Source: Elioraea thermophila (ex Habib et al. 2022) (GTDB lineage: Bacteria > Pseudomonadota > Alphaproteobacteria > Acetobacterales > Acetobacteraceae). From it: 64,000 bases of DNA. The notes beneath the pieces are model-generated. The model was given only the letters and a program-made list of their open reading frames with translations. It did no database searches and was not told the origin of the DNA. The DNA lies in contig NZ_QMDI01000006.1 in assembly GCF_003336755.1 (NCBI RefSeq), forward strand, positions 62,001-126,000, read 5' to 3'. The translations under genes were made by a program, and so were the position numbers. Positions 1 through 8,864 of the stretch are shown here, in pieces (position 1 is the stretch's first letter; each line of letters opens with the position of its first letter).

Positions 1-1159
1 AGGTGGCGCGCACGACGAGGGCAGCGTCGCGGTTCAGCGTGCCGGCATGCACCCGATCGCCGGGCCGGACGGGGCGCGGCAGGCTTTCGCCCGTCAACAG
101 GCTCTCATCGACCGTCGAGCTGCCGGAGAGCACCACGCCATCGACGCCGACCCGCTCGCCGGCGGCGACGAGAACCCGCTCGCCGGCACGAACCTCCTCG
201 GGCAGACGCGGCTTGGCCACACCATCCTCGCCGAGCACGCCGACCGGAGCGCGGTTCAGCGCAGCGAGCCGCGCCACCGCCTCGCGCGCGCGGCCGCGCG
301 CCCGCCGATCGAGATAGCGGCCGACCAGCAGCAGGAACAAGAGCGTGACGGCAGAGTCGAAGTAGGCGTACGGCCCGCCGCGGATCGTCTCGGAGAGGCT
401 CATCGCCGCCGTCAGCAGCACGGCGAGGCTGATCGGCACATCGAGATTGGCCCGCCCGCGGGCGAGGGCGGCGAAGGCCGAGCGGTAGAACGGGAGCCCC
501 GCGACCGCGATCGCGGGCAGGGCGATCAGCGCGGCAAGCCAGTGCATCAGCGCCCGCGTCGCCTCGCCCATGTCGCCGTCGCCGTGCCCGACCCAAACGG
601 CAACCGAGACGAGCATCACGTTCATCGCCGCGAAGGCGGCGATGCCCATCGCGCGCAGGAGCCGTTTCGCCTCGGCATCGTCGGTCGCGGCAAGGCACGA
701 GGCGTCCCACGGCGCGGTGGTGAAGCCGAGGCGGGCGAGGCGTTCAGCGAACTCGTTGGCGCGCTCGGCCACGCCCTGCCAGCGGATGGTGAGGCGACGG
801 GTGGAGAGGGCGAGGCGGGCCCAGGTGACGTCCGGTTCGCGCGCCAGCACCTGCTCGATCAGCCAGACGCAGGCGGCGCAGGACACGCCGCCGACGAGAA
901 GATCGAGCGACCAGCCCCCCGCCCCGTCGGGCCGGGCGCGCGCGGCGAGGTCATGCCGCGGGGCGGCAAGATCGGGCCGCGGCGCGGCGGCCTCAAGCCG
1001 TTCGTAGAAGCGATCGAGCCCAAGCCCGGTGATCAGGGCGTGCGCACCCTCGCAGCCGGCGCAGCAGAAGCGCTCGCCGTTCGGGCAAGGCGCGCCGCAA
1101 TGCAGGCAGGCGGCACTGCCGGCGAAGGCGGCAGGCTTCGTGGCCCCGAGCGCGGTCAC
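1..1159 (-). CDS. ccoI: Copper-translocating P-type ATPase CcoI/FixI (C-terminal part beyond window edge)
   Basis: This is the N-terminal ~386 residues of a P1B-type ATPase that supplies copper for assembly of cbb3 oxidase at the inner membrane. The start is a GTG whose first bases overlap the ccoH stop as GTGA, implying translational coupling. Near the N-terminus are a CCAGC-type cysteine cluster and a heavy-metal-binding region with SCAACVWLIE, a signature I associate with CcoI/FixI rather than CopA. Hydrophobic helices follow. The actuator motif DESLLTGES is visible about 40 codons before the window edge. The phosphorylation Asp (DKTGT), ATP-binding domain and C-terminal helices are outside the window. 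It is the last gene seen of the ccoNOQPGHI run; the expected next gene, ccoS, would also lie outside. Family is secure from motifs plus context. Confidence 0.93.
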   Translation of the reverse strand, partial: MTALGATKPAAFAGSAACLHCGAPCPNGERFCCAGCEGAHALITGLGLDRFYERLEAAAPRPDLAAPRHDLAARARPDGAGGWSLDLLVGGVSCAACVWLIEQVLAREPDVTWARLALSTRRLTIRWQGVAERANEFAERLARLGFTTAPWDASCLAATDDAEAKRLLRAMGIAAFAAMNVMLVSVAVWVGHGDGDMGEATRALMHWLAALIALPAIAVAGLPFYRSAFAALARGRANLDVPISLAVLLTAAMSLSETIRGGPYAYFDSAVTLLFLLLVGRYLDRRARGRAREAVARLAALNRAPVGVLGEDGVAKPRLPEEVRAGERVLVAAGERVGVDGVVLSGSSTVDESLLTGESLPRPVRPGDRVHAGTLNRDAALVVRAT

Positions 1160-1644
1160 GGCACGATGATCCGCTCGCGCACCTCGACGGGGCCGACCTC
1201 ACCGCGGCGCGCGGCGAGGCGCAGCTCCCACTGCCCGCGCTTCGGAAAATCAAGCTCGGCGACGTAGCGGCCGCGCCCGCTCTCGATCAGGGCGAGAGGC
1301 AGAGGCTCGGGCCGTTCCAGCGGACGGAGCGCGATCGCCTCGAACTCGAGACGATCGAGCGGCGCGCCGGCCGAATCACGGGCATAGACGACGAGCGTGC
1401 CGCGCTGCTCCGCGCCCGGGCGGAAGGCGATTTCGAACCGCCAGCCGATGGCGCGCTGCCGTTCGGCTTCCGCCAGCACTTGGTTGTAGAGGCGGCCGCG
1501 CTCGTAGGCGCGATCGACGGTGGTGCCGGTGAAGGTGGACAGCGCAAGCCAGACGAAGACGGCGTTGACCGCGAACACCACCCCCATGAAGGCGACGAAC
1601 GCCCAGGGGATCCAGCGGCTGCGGCGCGGGTCGCCCTCGCTCAT
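1156..1644 (-). CDS. ccoH: FixH/CcoH family cbb3 oxidase assembly protein
   Basis: A 162-residue protein. The N-terminus is charged, then one membrane helix (about residues 13-35, WIPWAFVAFMGVVFAVNAVF) anchors a periplasmic beta-rich domain. This matches the FixH/CcoH family, which stabilises the cbb3 oxidase assembly intermediate. The ATG at 1644 is chosen because it lies 4 bases after the ccoG stop. An upstream in-frame extension to 1710 would run into ccoG and adds an arginine-rich leader that does not look like the family. The 3' end overlaps the GTG of ccoI by 4 bases. No cofactor motif is expected or seen. Confidence 0.88.
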   Translation of the reverse strand: MSEGDPRRSRWIPWAFVAFMGVVFAVNAVFVWLALSTFTGTTVDRAYERGRLYNQVLAEAERQRAIGWRFEIAFRPGAEQRGTLVVYARDSAGAPLDRLEFEAIALRPLERPEPLPLALIESGRGRYVAELDFPKRGQWELRLAARRGEVGPVEVRERIIVP

Positions 1645-1648
1645 GCGC

Positions 1649-3160
1649 TCAACGCCTGGGCGCGAGGAACACGCTTTCCGCCCGCGTCGCCTCGCGCCCC
1701 GAGGCATCAATGAGGCGGAAGGTCACGGTCGTGCTCTCGGGCAGCACAGCCCCGACCGGCGCGGTGACGTAGACGCGGTGCGATTCGACCCCGTCCGGTT
1801 TGGCCGCCAGCGGAATGGTCGAACCCGCCACGTCCTCGGCGCCGATGGCGGCGAGGGTCGCACCGGGGAGGCCGTCGAGATGCAGCGCGAAGACGCGCGC
1901 CTCGTGCGTCTTGTTGACGATCTTCAGCGTGTAGGCGTTGCGCACCGACCCGTCGGACAGCAAGACATAGACCGGGGCGCGGTCGCGCAGCACGGAGAGA
2001 TCGGTCACGCTGCGGGTGGCGAGCGCGAGCAGCATGACGGCGGCGACCAGGCTGAGCACGCCGGCGTAGATCATGGTGCGCGGGCGGATGATCTTCATCC
2101 GCTGATGCGCCGCTTCCGCCACCGGAATGCGCGCGGGACCCGGCGGGGTGTTCGCCACCGCGCGTTCGCAGGCTTGCACGTCGGCCAACGTGTCGAGCGC
2201 GATCAGGCCGCGCGGACGGCCGATCTTGTCCATCACCGCATTGCAGGCGTCGATGCACAGCCCGCAGCCGATGCATTCGAGCTGCTGGCCGTCGCGGATG
2301 TCGATCCCCGTCGGGCAGACGTTGACGCACTGGCGGCAGTCGATGCAGTCGCCCCTGCCCTCCCACGGTTCACCTTGCTTGTGCTTGCCGCGCGGCTCGC
2401 CGCGCCAGGCGCGGTAGGTGACGATCAGCGACTGCTCATCGAGCATCGCCGCCTGAAAGCGCGGCCAGGGGCACATATAGGTGCACACCTGCTCGCGCGC
2501 CCAGCCCGCGAGCGTATAGGTGGTGAAGGTGAGGAGACCGACGAAGGTATAGGTCCAGGCCCCCGCCTCTCCGGTGAAGATGTCGCGTACCGCCGTCGGC
2601 GCGTCCTGCACGTAGAGGACGAAGGAGCCGCCAGTGAGGAAGGCGATGACCAGCCAGAGCGCGTGCTTCGTCACCTTCTTGCGCCAATAGGCGGCGTCGC
2701 GCGGGCCCTGGTCGAGCTTCATCCGTGCGTTGCGATCGCCCTCGATGCGGCGCTCGATCCACATGAAGAGGTCGGTCCACACCGTTTGCGGGCAGGCGTA
2801 GCCGCACCACACCCGGCCGAACAGCGAGGAGACGAGGAAGAGGCCGATGGCGGAGAGGATGAGCAGGCCGGTGACGAGGTAGATCTCCTGCGGCCAGATC
2901 TCGATCGGGCCGAGGTAGAAGCGGCGGCCGGCGAAGTCGAGCAGGACCAGCTGATCCGGCGCCCCTTCGCCGCGCGGCCAGCGCAGCCAGGGCAAGGTGT
3001 AATAGACGACGAGCGCGAAGACGAGGAAGGCGTACTTCGCGGTGCGGAACGTGCCGTGGACGCGCGCGGGGTAGACCTTGACCCGATTGGCGTAGAGGCG
3101 CGTGGGCGGCGTCGGGGTTGCCGACGCCTCCGCGGGCTTGAGGGTGCGGTCCACGCGCAT
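1649..3160 (-). CDS. ccoG: Cytochrome c oxidase accessory protein CcoG (membrane 4Fe-4S protein)
   Basis: A 503-residue membrane iron-sulfur protein of the CcoG/RdxA/FixG family, needed for maturation of the cbb3 oxidase; a cupric reductase role has been described for the family. Visible features are several membrane helices (about 43-60, 95-113, 168-185, 205-220), a CGYACPQTVW motif near residue 119, CTYMCPWPRF near 226, and two ferredoxin-type clusters, CIDCRQCVNVCP (272-283) and CIGCGLCIDACN (296-307). A fifth helix precedes a C-terminal Ig-like periplasmic domain. The ATG at 3160 is 20 bases downstream of the ccoP stop. Reading upstream of it only extends through ccoP in the wrong frame. 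Length and gene order fit the family fully. Confidence 0.95.
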   Translation of the reverse strand: MRVDRTLKPAEASATPTPPTRLYANRVKVYPARVHGTFRTAKYAFLVFALVVYYTLPWLRWPRGEGAPDQLVLLDFAGRRFYLGPIEIWPQEIYLVTGLLILSAIGLFLVSSLFGRVWCGYACPQTVWTDLFMWIERRIEGDRNARMKLDQGPRDAAYWRKKVTKHALWLVIAFLTGGSFVLYVQDAPTAVRDIFTGEAGAWTYTFVGLLTFTTYTLAGWAREQVCTYMCPWPRFQAAMLDEQSLIVTYRAWRGEPRGKHKQGEPWEGRGDCIDCRQCVNVCPTGIDIRDGQQLECIGCGLCIDACNAVMDKIGRPRGLIALDTLADVQACERAVANTPPGPARIPVAEAAHQRMKIIRPRTMIYAGVLSLVAAVMLLALATRSVTDLSVLRDRAPVYVLLSDGSVRNAYTLKIVNKTHEARVFALHLDGLPGATLAAIGAEDVAGSTIPLAAKPDGVESHRVYVTAPVGAVLPESTTVTFRLIDASGREATRAESVFLAPRR

Positions 3161-3180
3161 CGGTCCTTCCTTTCCCTCCG

Positions 3181-4050
3181 CTACTCGCCGCCGCCCAGCG
3201 TGTGCACGTAGACGGCGAGCATGCGGATGATCGCCTCGTCGAGGCGCCCCTGCCAGGGCGGCATCACGCCCATGCGTGGGTTGGCGATCTGCGCGATGAT
3301 CTGTTCCCGCGAGCCGCCGTACAGCCAGATCGCGTCGTTCAGCGCCGGGCCGCCCACGGCGCGCACGCCCTCGCCTTGTTCGCCGTGGCAGGCGACACAG
3401 TTCTCGGCGTAGATCGATTCGCCGCGTCGTGCGGCCTCGGCATCCGTCGCGCGGTTGGTGAAGGAGAGGACGAATTCGGCCACGTCCTCGATCTCGCGCC
3501 GGGACAGGATCTGGGCGTAGGCCGGCATCTGGCTCTGCCGCGCCTCCTCGTCCTGCGCGTTGCGAATGCCGTGACGGATGGTGAAGGCGATGTCCTCCAG
3601 CGTACCGCCCCAGATCCAATCGTCGTCGATCAGGGAGGGAAAGCCACCCGGGCGGCCCTCGCCACCCGAACCGTGGCATGGGGCGCAGTTGTCGGCAAAA
3701 GCCTGGCGTGCGCCGGCGGTCGCGAAGCGCAGCAGCGTGGGATCGCGCCGGATCTCCTCGAGATCGCTGCTGCGGATACGCTCGAACATCGGTGCACGGG
3801 CGTCCACCACCGCCGCCATCTCGCGCGCGATGTCCTCGCGCTTCGTCCAGCCAAGCACGCCGCCGAAATGGCCCGAAAGCCCCGGGAAGGAGGGGAACAG
3901 CAAGGCCCAGACGGCAGACCAGATGATGGTCGCGTACAGAATGTAGAGCCACCACTTGGGCAGCGGCGTGTTCAGCTCCTTGATGCCGTCCCACTCATGC
4001 CCCGTGGTGAGCTTGCCGGTCAGCGCATCCTTCTCGATCTTGGTGGGCAC
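3181..4050 (-). CDS. ccoP: cbb3-type cytochrome c oxidase subunit III (diheme CcoP/FixP)
   Basis: A 289-residue diheme c-type cytochrome subunit that passes electrons from soluble cytochrome c towards CcoO/CcoN. The N-terminus has the typical EWDGIKELNTPLPKWW segment before a single membrane helix (about 33-53). Two periplasmic cytochrome domains follow with CAPCH (122-126) and CVACH (218-222), plus the MPAYA and MPPW axial-Met regions. Length matches CcoP. It lies between ccoQ and ccoG with short gaps, so it is surely part of the ccoNOQP transcript. Confidence 0.97.
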   Translation of the reverse strand: MPTKIEKDALTGKLTTGHEWDGIKELNTPLPKWWLYILYATIIWSAVWALLFPSFPGLSGHFGGVLGWTKREDIAREMAAVVDARAPMFERIRSSDLEEIRRDPTLLRFATAGARQAFADNCAPCHGSGGEGRPGGFPSLIDDDWIWGGTLEDIAFTIRHGIRNAQDEEARQSQMPAYAQILSRREIEDVAEFVLSFTNRATDAEAARRGESIYAENCVACHGEQGEGVRAVGGPALNDAIWLYGGSREQIIAQIANPRMGVMPPWQGRLDEAIIRMLAVYVHTLGGGE

Positions 4051-4066
4051 CGAGTGCTCCTTTCCG

Positions 4067-4225
4067 TCACTTGTCGTCGTCGAGCGGGATCCTGCCCTGC
4101 CGTTCCAGCCGCTCCTTGTTGGAGGGCCAGAATGCCCAGGCCACGATGCCGACGAACAACAGCATGAACCAGACGACCCACATCTGCCGCAGGGTCTCGT
4201 AGTGCTGCGCGACCCACTCGAGCAT
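4067..4225 (-). CDS. ccoQ: cbb3-type cytochrome c oxidase small subunit CcoQ/FixQ
   Basis: A 52-residue protein found by reading between ccoO and ccoP. The N-terminus MLEWVAQHYETLRQMW leads into one membrane helix (WVVWFMLLFVGIVAWAFW) and then the tail RLERQGRIPLDDDK. A single-helix protein of 50-60 residues with a FWP motif after the helix at this position is the standard CcoQ, which stabilises CcoP binding to the core complex. The start lies 11 bases after the ccoO stop and the stop lies 16 bases before ccoP. Confidence 0.9.
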   Translation of the reverse strand: MLEWVAQHYETLRQMWVVWFMLLFVGIVAWAFWPSNKERLERQGRIPLDDDK

Positions 4226-4236
4226 CGCGCACCGCC

Positions 4237-4956
4237 CTACTGGCGCAGTTGCTGCGGGGTCACCTCGGCGAAGTTCACCAGGGTGCCGAGCATCTGCAGG
4301 TAGGCGATGAGGGCGTCCATCTCGGTCACCACACGGGTGTTGCGGTCGAAATCGCCCACCACGGCCTTCGGATAGCGCTGGAGCAAGCCCGAAGTATCGG
4401 CATCCGGGTTCGCTTGGGCGACGAGATCCGCTCGCGCATTGGCGATCATCTCATCCGTGTACGGCACGCCGAGACGCTGCAGCGCACGCATGTGCTTCTC
4501 GATGTCGTCGAACTTCAGCGGCCGCACCAGGAAGCCGTACGACGGCATGATGCTCTCGGGCACCACGCTGCGCGGATCGATCATGTGCTGGTAGTGCCAC
4601 TCGTTCGAATACTTGCCACCCACCCGCGCGAGGTCGGGTCCCGTCCGCTTCGAGCCCCACTGGAAGGGCCGGTCGTACATGCTTTCGGCCGCCAGGCTGT
4701 AGTGCCCGTAGCGCTCGAGCTCGTCGCGGAACGGACGCACCATCTGGCTGTGACAAACGTAACAGCCCTCGCGGATGTAGATGTTGCGCCCGGCGAGTTC
4801 GAGCGGCGAGTAAGGCCGCACGCCCTCGACGCGCTCGATCGTCGTCTCGATGGTGAACAGGGGAACGATCTGGACGAGCCCGCCGATGGAGACGGTGATC
4901 AGAGTGAGCACCGCGAGCAGGATGACGTTCTTCTCGATCGTCTCGTGCCGAATCAT
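4237..4956 (-). CDS. ccoO: cbb3-type cytochrome c oxidase subunit II (monoheme CcoO/FixO)
   Basis: A 239-residue membrane-anchored monoheme cytochrome c. It has one N-terminal helix (about 11-32), the conserved [15 protein letters not shown] heme segment (C65/H69), a [16 protein letters not shown] block, and MPSYGFL providing the likely axial Met. It delivers electrons from CcoP to the catalytic subunit CcoN. It sits 13 bases downstream of ccoN, and all conserved features and the length match the family. Confidence 0.97.
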   Translation of the reverse strand: MIRHETIEKNVILLAVLTLITVSIGGLVQIVPLFTIETTIERVEGVRPYSPLELAGRNIYIREGCYVCHSQMVRPFRDELERYGHYSLAAESMYDRPFQWGSKRTGPDLARVGGKYSNEWHYQHMIDPRSVVPESIMPSYGFLVRPLKFDDIEKHMRALQRLGVPYTDEMIANARADLVAQANPDADTSGLLQRYPKAVVGDFDRNTRVVTEMDALIAYLQMLGTLVNFAEVTPQQLRQ

Positions 4957-4969
4957 CGCGCGCTCTCCC

Positions 4970-6454
4970 TCACTCGGCAGCTTGCGGGCGCCAGGCGGGC
5001 GCAGGAGCCGGCAAGGGTTCCGATTCCGTCACGGTCTTGTAGAGGTTGTAGACCATGATCAGCGCGCCGGTGACGTAGAGCACCCCGCCGAGTGCACGGA
5101 TCACGTAGTAGGGGTGCATGGCGGCGACGGTCTCGATGAAGCTGTACTGCAGGAAGCCCAATTCGTCGTAGGCGCGCCACATCAGCCCCTGCATGATGCC
5201 CGACACCCACATCGCCGTGATGTAGAAGACGATGCCCAAGGTGGCGATCCAGAAGTGCCAGGCCACGAGACGCTGGCTGTAGAGTTCGCGCTTTCCCCAC
5301 AGCACGGGCACGAGGTAGTAGATCGCGCCGAAGGTGATGAAGCCGACCCAGCCCATCGCGCCCGAGTGCACGTGCCCCACCGTCCAGTCCGTGTAGTGGC
5401 TGAGCGCGTTGACGGCCTTGATGCTCATCACCGGGCCTTCGAAGGTGCTCATGCCGTAGAAGGCGACGGCGGTGACCGAGAAGCGGAGCCCCGGGTCGGT
5501 GCGCAACTTGTCCCAGGCCCCCGACAGCGTCATGATCCCGTTGATCATCCCGCCCCAGGACGGCATCCACAGCATGACGCTGAAGATCATGCCCAGCGTC
5601 TGCGTCCAGTCGGGCAGCGCCGTGTAGTGCAGGTGATGGGGCCCGGCCCAGATGTAGAGGAAGATCAGCGACCAGAAGTGCACGATGCTGAGCCGGTACG
5701 AATACACCGGCCGTTCCGCCCGCTTCGGGATGAAGTAGTACATCATCCCGAGGAAGCCCGCGGTGAGGAAAAAGCCGACCGCGTTGTGGCCGTACCACCA
5801 CTGGATCATCGCGTCCTGCACGCCGGCCGACAGCTGGTAGGACTTCGAGGAGCCCCAGTCGATCGGCAACACCAAGTTGTTGCCGATGTGCAACATGGCG
5901 ATGGTGATGATGAAGGCGAGATAGAACCAGTTCGCCACGTAGATGTGCGGCTCCTCGCGCTTCATGATCGTGCCGACGAAGACGACGAGGTAGACGACCC
6001 AGACGAAGGTGAGGAACAGGTCGACGTACCACTCGGGTTCGGCGTATTCCTTGCCCTGCGTGACGCCGGTGACGTAGCCGAGGGCGGCCAGCACGATGAA
6101 GGTCTGGTAGCCCCAGAACAGGAACCAGCCGGCCTCGTTGCCGCCGAACAGGCGCGCGCGGCAGGTGCGCTGCACGACGTAAAGCGAGGTGCCGAGCAGG
6201 GCGTTACCGCCGAAGGCGAAAATGACGGCCGAGGTATTATGGACGGGGCGAAGTCGGCCGAAGGTCGTCCATTCCAAGTCGAGGTTGAGGATGGGGAAAG
6301 CCAGTTGCCAAGCGATGATCGTCCCCATCAGGAAGCCGACCACACCCCAGAACACGGTGGCGATGACGAAGGCGCGAATGACGTCTTCGACATACTCCGG
6401 CTGTGCCCGGGCGACCGGAGCAGCGCCAGCCGAGACCGCGAGACTCTCCCCCAT
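4970..6454 (-). CDS. ccoN: cbb3-type cytochrome c oxidase subunit I (catalytic CcoN/FixN)
   Basis: A 494-residue, roughly 12-helix heme-copper oxidase catalytic subunit that reduces O2 with high affinity. Visible ligands are the low-spin heme histidine in RPVHNTSAV (H72), the CuB region [10 protein letters not shown] and AGPHHLHYT, and the heme b3/b pair in [10 protein letters not shown]. Its first position in a ccoNOQP-GHI order is the usual operon head. The 5' flank contains a TTGA-N6-TCAA palindrome about 80 bases upstream of the start, implying control by an FNR/FixK-type regulator under low oxygen. No residues look missing. Confidence 0.98.
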   Translation of the reverse strand: MGESLAVSAGAAPVARAQPEYVEDVIRAFVIATVFWGVVGFLMGTIIAWQLAFPILNLDLEWTTFGRLRPVHNTSAVIFAFGGNALLGTSLYVVQRTCRARLFGGNEAGWFLFWGYQTFIVLAALGYVTGVTQGKEYAEPEWYVDLFLTFVWVVYLVVFVGTIMKREEPHIYVANWFYLAFIITIAMLHIGNNLVLPIDWGSSKSYQLSAGVQDAMIQWWYGHNAVGFFLTAGFLGMMYYFIPKRAERPVYSYRLSIVHFWSLIFLYIWAGPHHLHYTALPDWTQTLGMIFSVMLWMPSWGGMINGIMTLSGAWDKLRTDPGLRFSVTAVAFYGMSTFEGPVMSIKAVNALSHYTDWTVGHVHSGAMGWVGFITFGAIYYLVPVLWGKRELYSQRLVAWHFWIATLGIVFYITAMWVSGIMQGLMWRAYDELGFLQYSFIETVAAMHPYYVIRALGGVLYVTGALIMVYNLYKTVTESEPLPAPAPAWRPQAAE

Positions 6455-6532
6455 GCGTTCCTCTCACACGCAACCCGCCCTCGGCGCCGGCCGGGGCTAC
6501 CTTCATATTCCTGAAAGCAACGTGCAGCGGCA

Positions 6533-6546
6533 TTGACGTGTGTCAA
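6533..6546. promoter_or_regulatory. FNR/FixK-type binding palindrome
   Basis: The sequence TTGACGTGTGTCAA is an exact TTGA-N6-TCAA dyad (the inner CG/TG positions are not all symmetric). It matches the FNR/FixK/Anr consensus half-sites. It lies 79 bases upstream of ccoN on the minus strand and 97 bases upstream of the divergent DUF2189 gene on the plus strand, so it could serve either or both. Control of ccoNOQP by FixK/FNR is established in several alphaproteobacteria; its use here is inferred. Confidence 0.75.
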
Positions 6547-6643
6547 GGTCGACGGGCGCGGATCGGCGTGCCATCCTCGCCTTGTACGCGCTTCGGCGCG
6601 GCAACGTGCCGGACGGCACACGATAAGGTTTGGGGAAACGGCG

Positions 6644-7429
6644 ATGGCGCAGGTGGACAGCGGGGCGGTTCCGGTCTTCTACGGCGACAGCCCACGAGTG
6701 CGGCGAATCGCGGTCGATCGGCCGTGGGCATGGCTCAGCGCCGGCTGGCGGGACATGATGGCGGCGCCGGGCGTCAGCCTCACTTACGGGCTCATCATCC
6801 TGGCCATCACCTACCTCCTGCTGGTCGTGCTTTGGCAGTTCGAGTCGTTCTGGCTGGTGCTGCCGATGACGGCCGGCTTCTTCTTCCTCGCCCCCCTGCT
6901 CGCCGCCGGCCTGTACGAGACGAGCCGTCGACTGGAGGCGGGCGAACCGGTGTCCCTTGCCGCCGCCTTCGCGGGCTTCAAGCGCAACCCCACGCAGCTC
7001 TCCTACATCGGCGTGCTCTTGGGCCTGTTCCACCTCGGCTGGATCCGGATCGCGCTCCTGATCTTCGCCCTCTTCTTCGGCCTCGGCTTCACCCCGACCT
7101 GGGAGACGATCATCGCCAAGCTGACGGCCGCCTCCGCCATTCCCTTCTGGGCCGTCGGCACGGCCGTGGGCGCGGTCTTCGCCGCGCTGGTGTTTGCGAT
7201 CAGCGCCGTCTCGATCCCGATGCTGGTCGATCGCGACACCAACATGTTCGTCGCGGTCGCCACAAGCTTCACCGCGGTGCGCCTGAACTGGCCGGCGATG
7301 ACGCTGTGGGCCGGGCTCATCGTCGCCTTCACCCTGTTCGGCATCATCCCCGGTTTCCTGGGACTTGCGGTGACGATGCCGCTGATCGGCCACGCCACGT
7401 GGCACGCGTACAAGGATCTCGTCGATTAG
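6644..7429 (+). CDS. DUF2189 multi-pass membrane protein
   Basis: A 261-residue membrane protein with about six hydrophobic helices and the N-terminal pattern VRRIAVDRPWAWLSAGWRD. This pattern and the helix spacing fit the DUF2189 family, often loosely annotated as a cytochrome c oxidase subunit I-like protein. The ATG at 6644 follows ATAAGG-like purine-rich sequence; the frame is open further upstream but gives no plausible leader. It diverges from ccoN across the FNR-like box, and DUF2189 genes commonly neighbour respiratory oxidases, so a role linked to low-oxygen respiration is possible. No catalytic residues are recognisable and the function is unknown. Confidence 0.8.
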   Translation: MAQVDSGAVPVFYGDSPRVRRIAVDRPWAWLSAGWRDMMAAPGVSLTYGLIILAITYLLLVVLWQFESFWLVLPMTAGFFFLAPLLAAGLYETSRRLEAGEPVSLAAAFAGFKRNPTQLSYIGVLLGLFHLGWIRIALLIFALFFGLGFTPTWETIIAKLTAASAIPFWAVGTAVGAVFAALVFAISAVSIPMLVDRDTNMFVAVATSFTAVRLNWPAMTLWAGLIVAFTLFGIIPGFLGLAVTMPLIGHATWHAYKDLVD

Positions 7430-7435
7430 GTCGGT

Positions 7436-8167
7436 TCAGGCGTAACCGGCGGCGCGCAAGGCAAGCGCGCCGAGCACGGCGGCGTTGAGAAGGAGCAAGG
7501 GCGCCGCGACGGCACGCGCAACCGGCCGGAAGCGCCGACCGAAGAACGCCCCTGCCAGACCGACGCCAAGCAAGGCCGGCACGGTGCCCAGCGCGAAAGC
7601 TGCCATCGCGATCGCGCCCCCGAGCGCGCTCGCCGACGACGCCGCAGCGGCAAGAGCGCCGTAGAGCAAGCCACAGGGCAGGAAGCCGAGCACGACACCA
7701 AGCAGGAAGCGGCGCGAGCCCCGCGGGTCGGCGAGCAAGGGGGAGGCCAAGCGCACCACGCGGTCGGCAATGCCGGCCGGAGCGGAAGGCAAGAGGGCGG
7801 CCACCTGCACCATGGCCTGCGCCAGCATCAGGAGGGCGCCGAGCAGCAGGAGCGCGACCAGCATGGGCCGAAACCCCGCCGCGTGCACGATCGTGCCGGA
7901 AAGGAAGCCGGCCACCGCGCCAAGGCCGGTGTAGGTCAGCATCCGCCCGAGGTGATAGGGCACGAGCGCGCCGGCCTCGAGGCGGGAGAGTGTGGGGCAG
8001 GCGGAGAAGCGGGCGGTGACCTGGGCGGCGACGAAAGGCCCGCACATGCCGACACAATGCGTGGCGCTGCCGACGAGGCCGGCGAGGAACAGCGCCCCGG
8101 CCAGCGCGAGCGTCCCGCCGGTGCCGAGTGCGGTCAGGTCATGCAGGCAGTTGGCGACACCGTCCAT
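7436..8167 (-). CDS. Sulfite exporter TauE/SafE-like membrane protein (UreH-like, HCxGMCGP type)
   Basis: A 243-residue protein with about six membrane helices. Near residue 37 is the motif THCVGMCGPF, and a second conserved LGFLPCGLLYGAL segment occurs near residue 160. This subgroup is annotated as sulfite exporter TauE/SafE or DsbD/UreH-like, and is repeatedly found near cbb3 oxidase maturation genes, where a copper-handling role has been proposed. It converges with the DUF2189 gene, with only six bases between stops. The metal-like Cys/Met motif plus the nearby cco cluster make copper delivery a reasonable inference; sulfite export is unlikely to be the literal function. Confidence 0.75.
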   Translation of the reverse strand: MDGVANCLHDLTALGTGGTLALAGALFLAGLVGSATHCVGMCGPFVAAQVTARFSACPTLSRLEAGALVPYHLGRMLTYTGLGAVAGFLSGTIVHAAGFRPMLVALLLLGALLMLAQAMVQVAALLPSAPAGIADRVVRLASPLLADPRGSRRFLLGVVLGFLPCGLLYGALAAAASSASALGGAIAMAAFALGTVPALLGVGLAGAFFGRRFRPVARAVAAPLLLLNAAVLGALALRAAGYA

Positions 8168-8219
8168 GCCCCGGAAACTAGCGCGCGCCGCCAGGCCTGC
8201 CAGCCCCCGCCCCTGCCGG

Positions 8220-8654
8220 TCAGCCCGCGCCCTGCACGAAGGCCCTGAGCCCCTCCGCCTCCTCCGTCACCTCCTCGATCTTGCGCTTCACCACGTCGCC
8301 GATCGAGACCAAACCGACGAGCCGCCCGTTCTCGAGCACCGGCAGGTGGCGGAAGCGTCGCTCCGTCATCACCGCGAGCACGGCATCGAGCGTGTCAGCG
8401 GGTGAGGCGAACACCACGTCGCGCGTCATCAGGGCGCTCACGGGCATGGCGATCGAGGCGGCGCCGTGGTCGGCGATGCCGCGCACGATGTCGCGCTCCG
8501 AGAGGATGCCCGCGATCCCACCGCCGTCGTCGCGCACGAGCACGGAACCGATCCGTCGCGCGCTCAGGATCTTCGCCGCCTCGGCAACGGGGGTGGTGGG
8601 GGCGACCGAGACCACCTCGCGCCCCTTCTCCTTCAGGATCGTTTCCACCAACAT
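8220..8654 (-). CDS. CBS domain-pair protein
   Basis: A 144-residue protein made of two tandem CBS motifs, about residues 10-65 (VVSVAPTTPVAEAAKIL to GILSERDIVRG) and 75-130 (MTRDVVFASPADTLDAVL to GLVSIGDVVKRKI). Such stand-alone pairs bind adenosine nucleotides and sense energy status; the partner here is unknown. The ATG at 8654 has a strong GGGGAGAGAG Shine-Dalgarno directly upstream, which decides the start against longer readings. It lies 52 bases upstream of the TauE-like gene on the same strand and could be co-transcribed. Confidence 0.88.
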   Translation of the reverse strand: MLVETILKEKGREVVSVAPTTPVAEAAKILSARRIGSVLVRDDGGGIAGILSERDIVRGIADHGAASIAMPVSALMTRDVVFASPADTLDAVLAVMTERRFRHLPVLENGRLVGLVSIGDVVKRKIEEVTEEAEGLRAFVQGAG

Positions 8655-8864
8655 CACTCTCTCCCCTCGGCATTCCGGGCTCTCGCGGCCCGTGCCGGGC
8701 GAGTCTAGGCGAGATTTCCGAAGCAAGGCCACCCTGAGGCGCACTCGTGATGCGCGCGTGGGCAGCGTGGCCAAGGCTTCACCCACGATGGCGCGAGGGA
8801 GGGCTGTCGGCGCGCCCGTGGCCCTGGCACGGGCATTGCGCCGCCCGGACGGTCGTCCGAACCA

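Noticed and set aside
47-1267. Long open frame on the plus strand antisense to ccoI
   Set aside because: High GC makes long antisense frames common. Its translation is rich in Arg, Gly, Glu and His and shows no domain, while the minus strand encodes clear P-type ATPase motifs.
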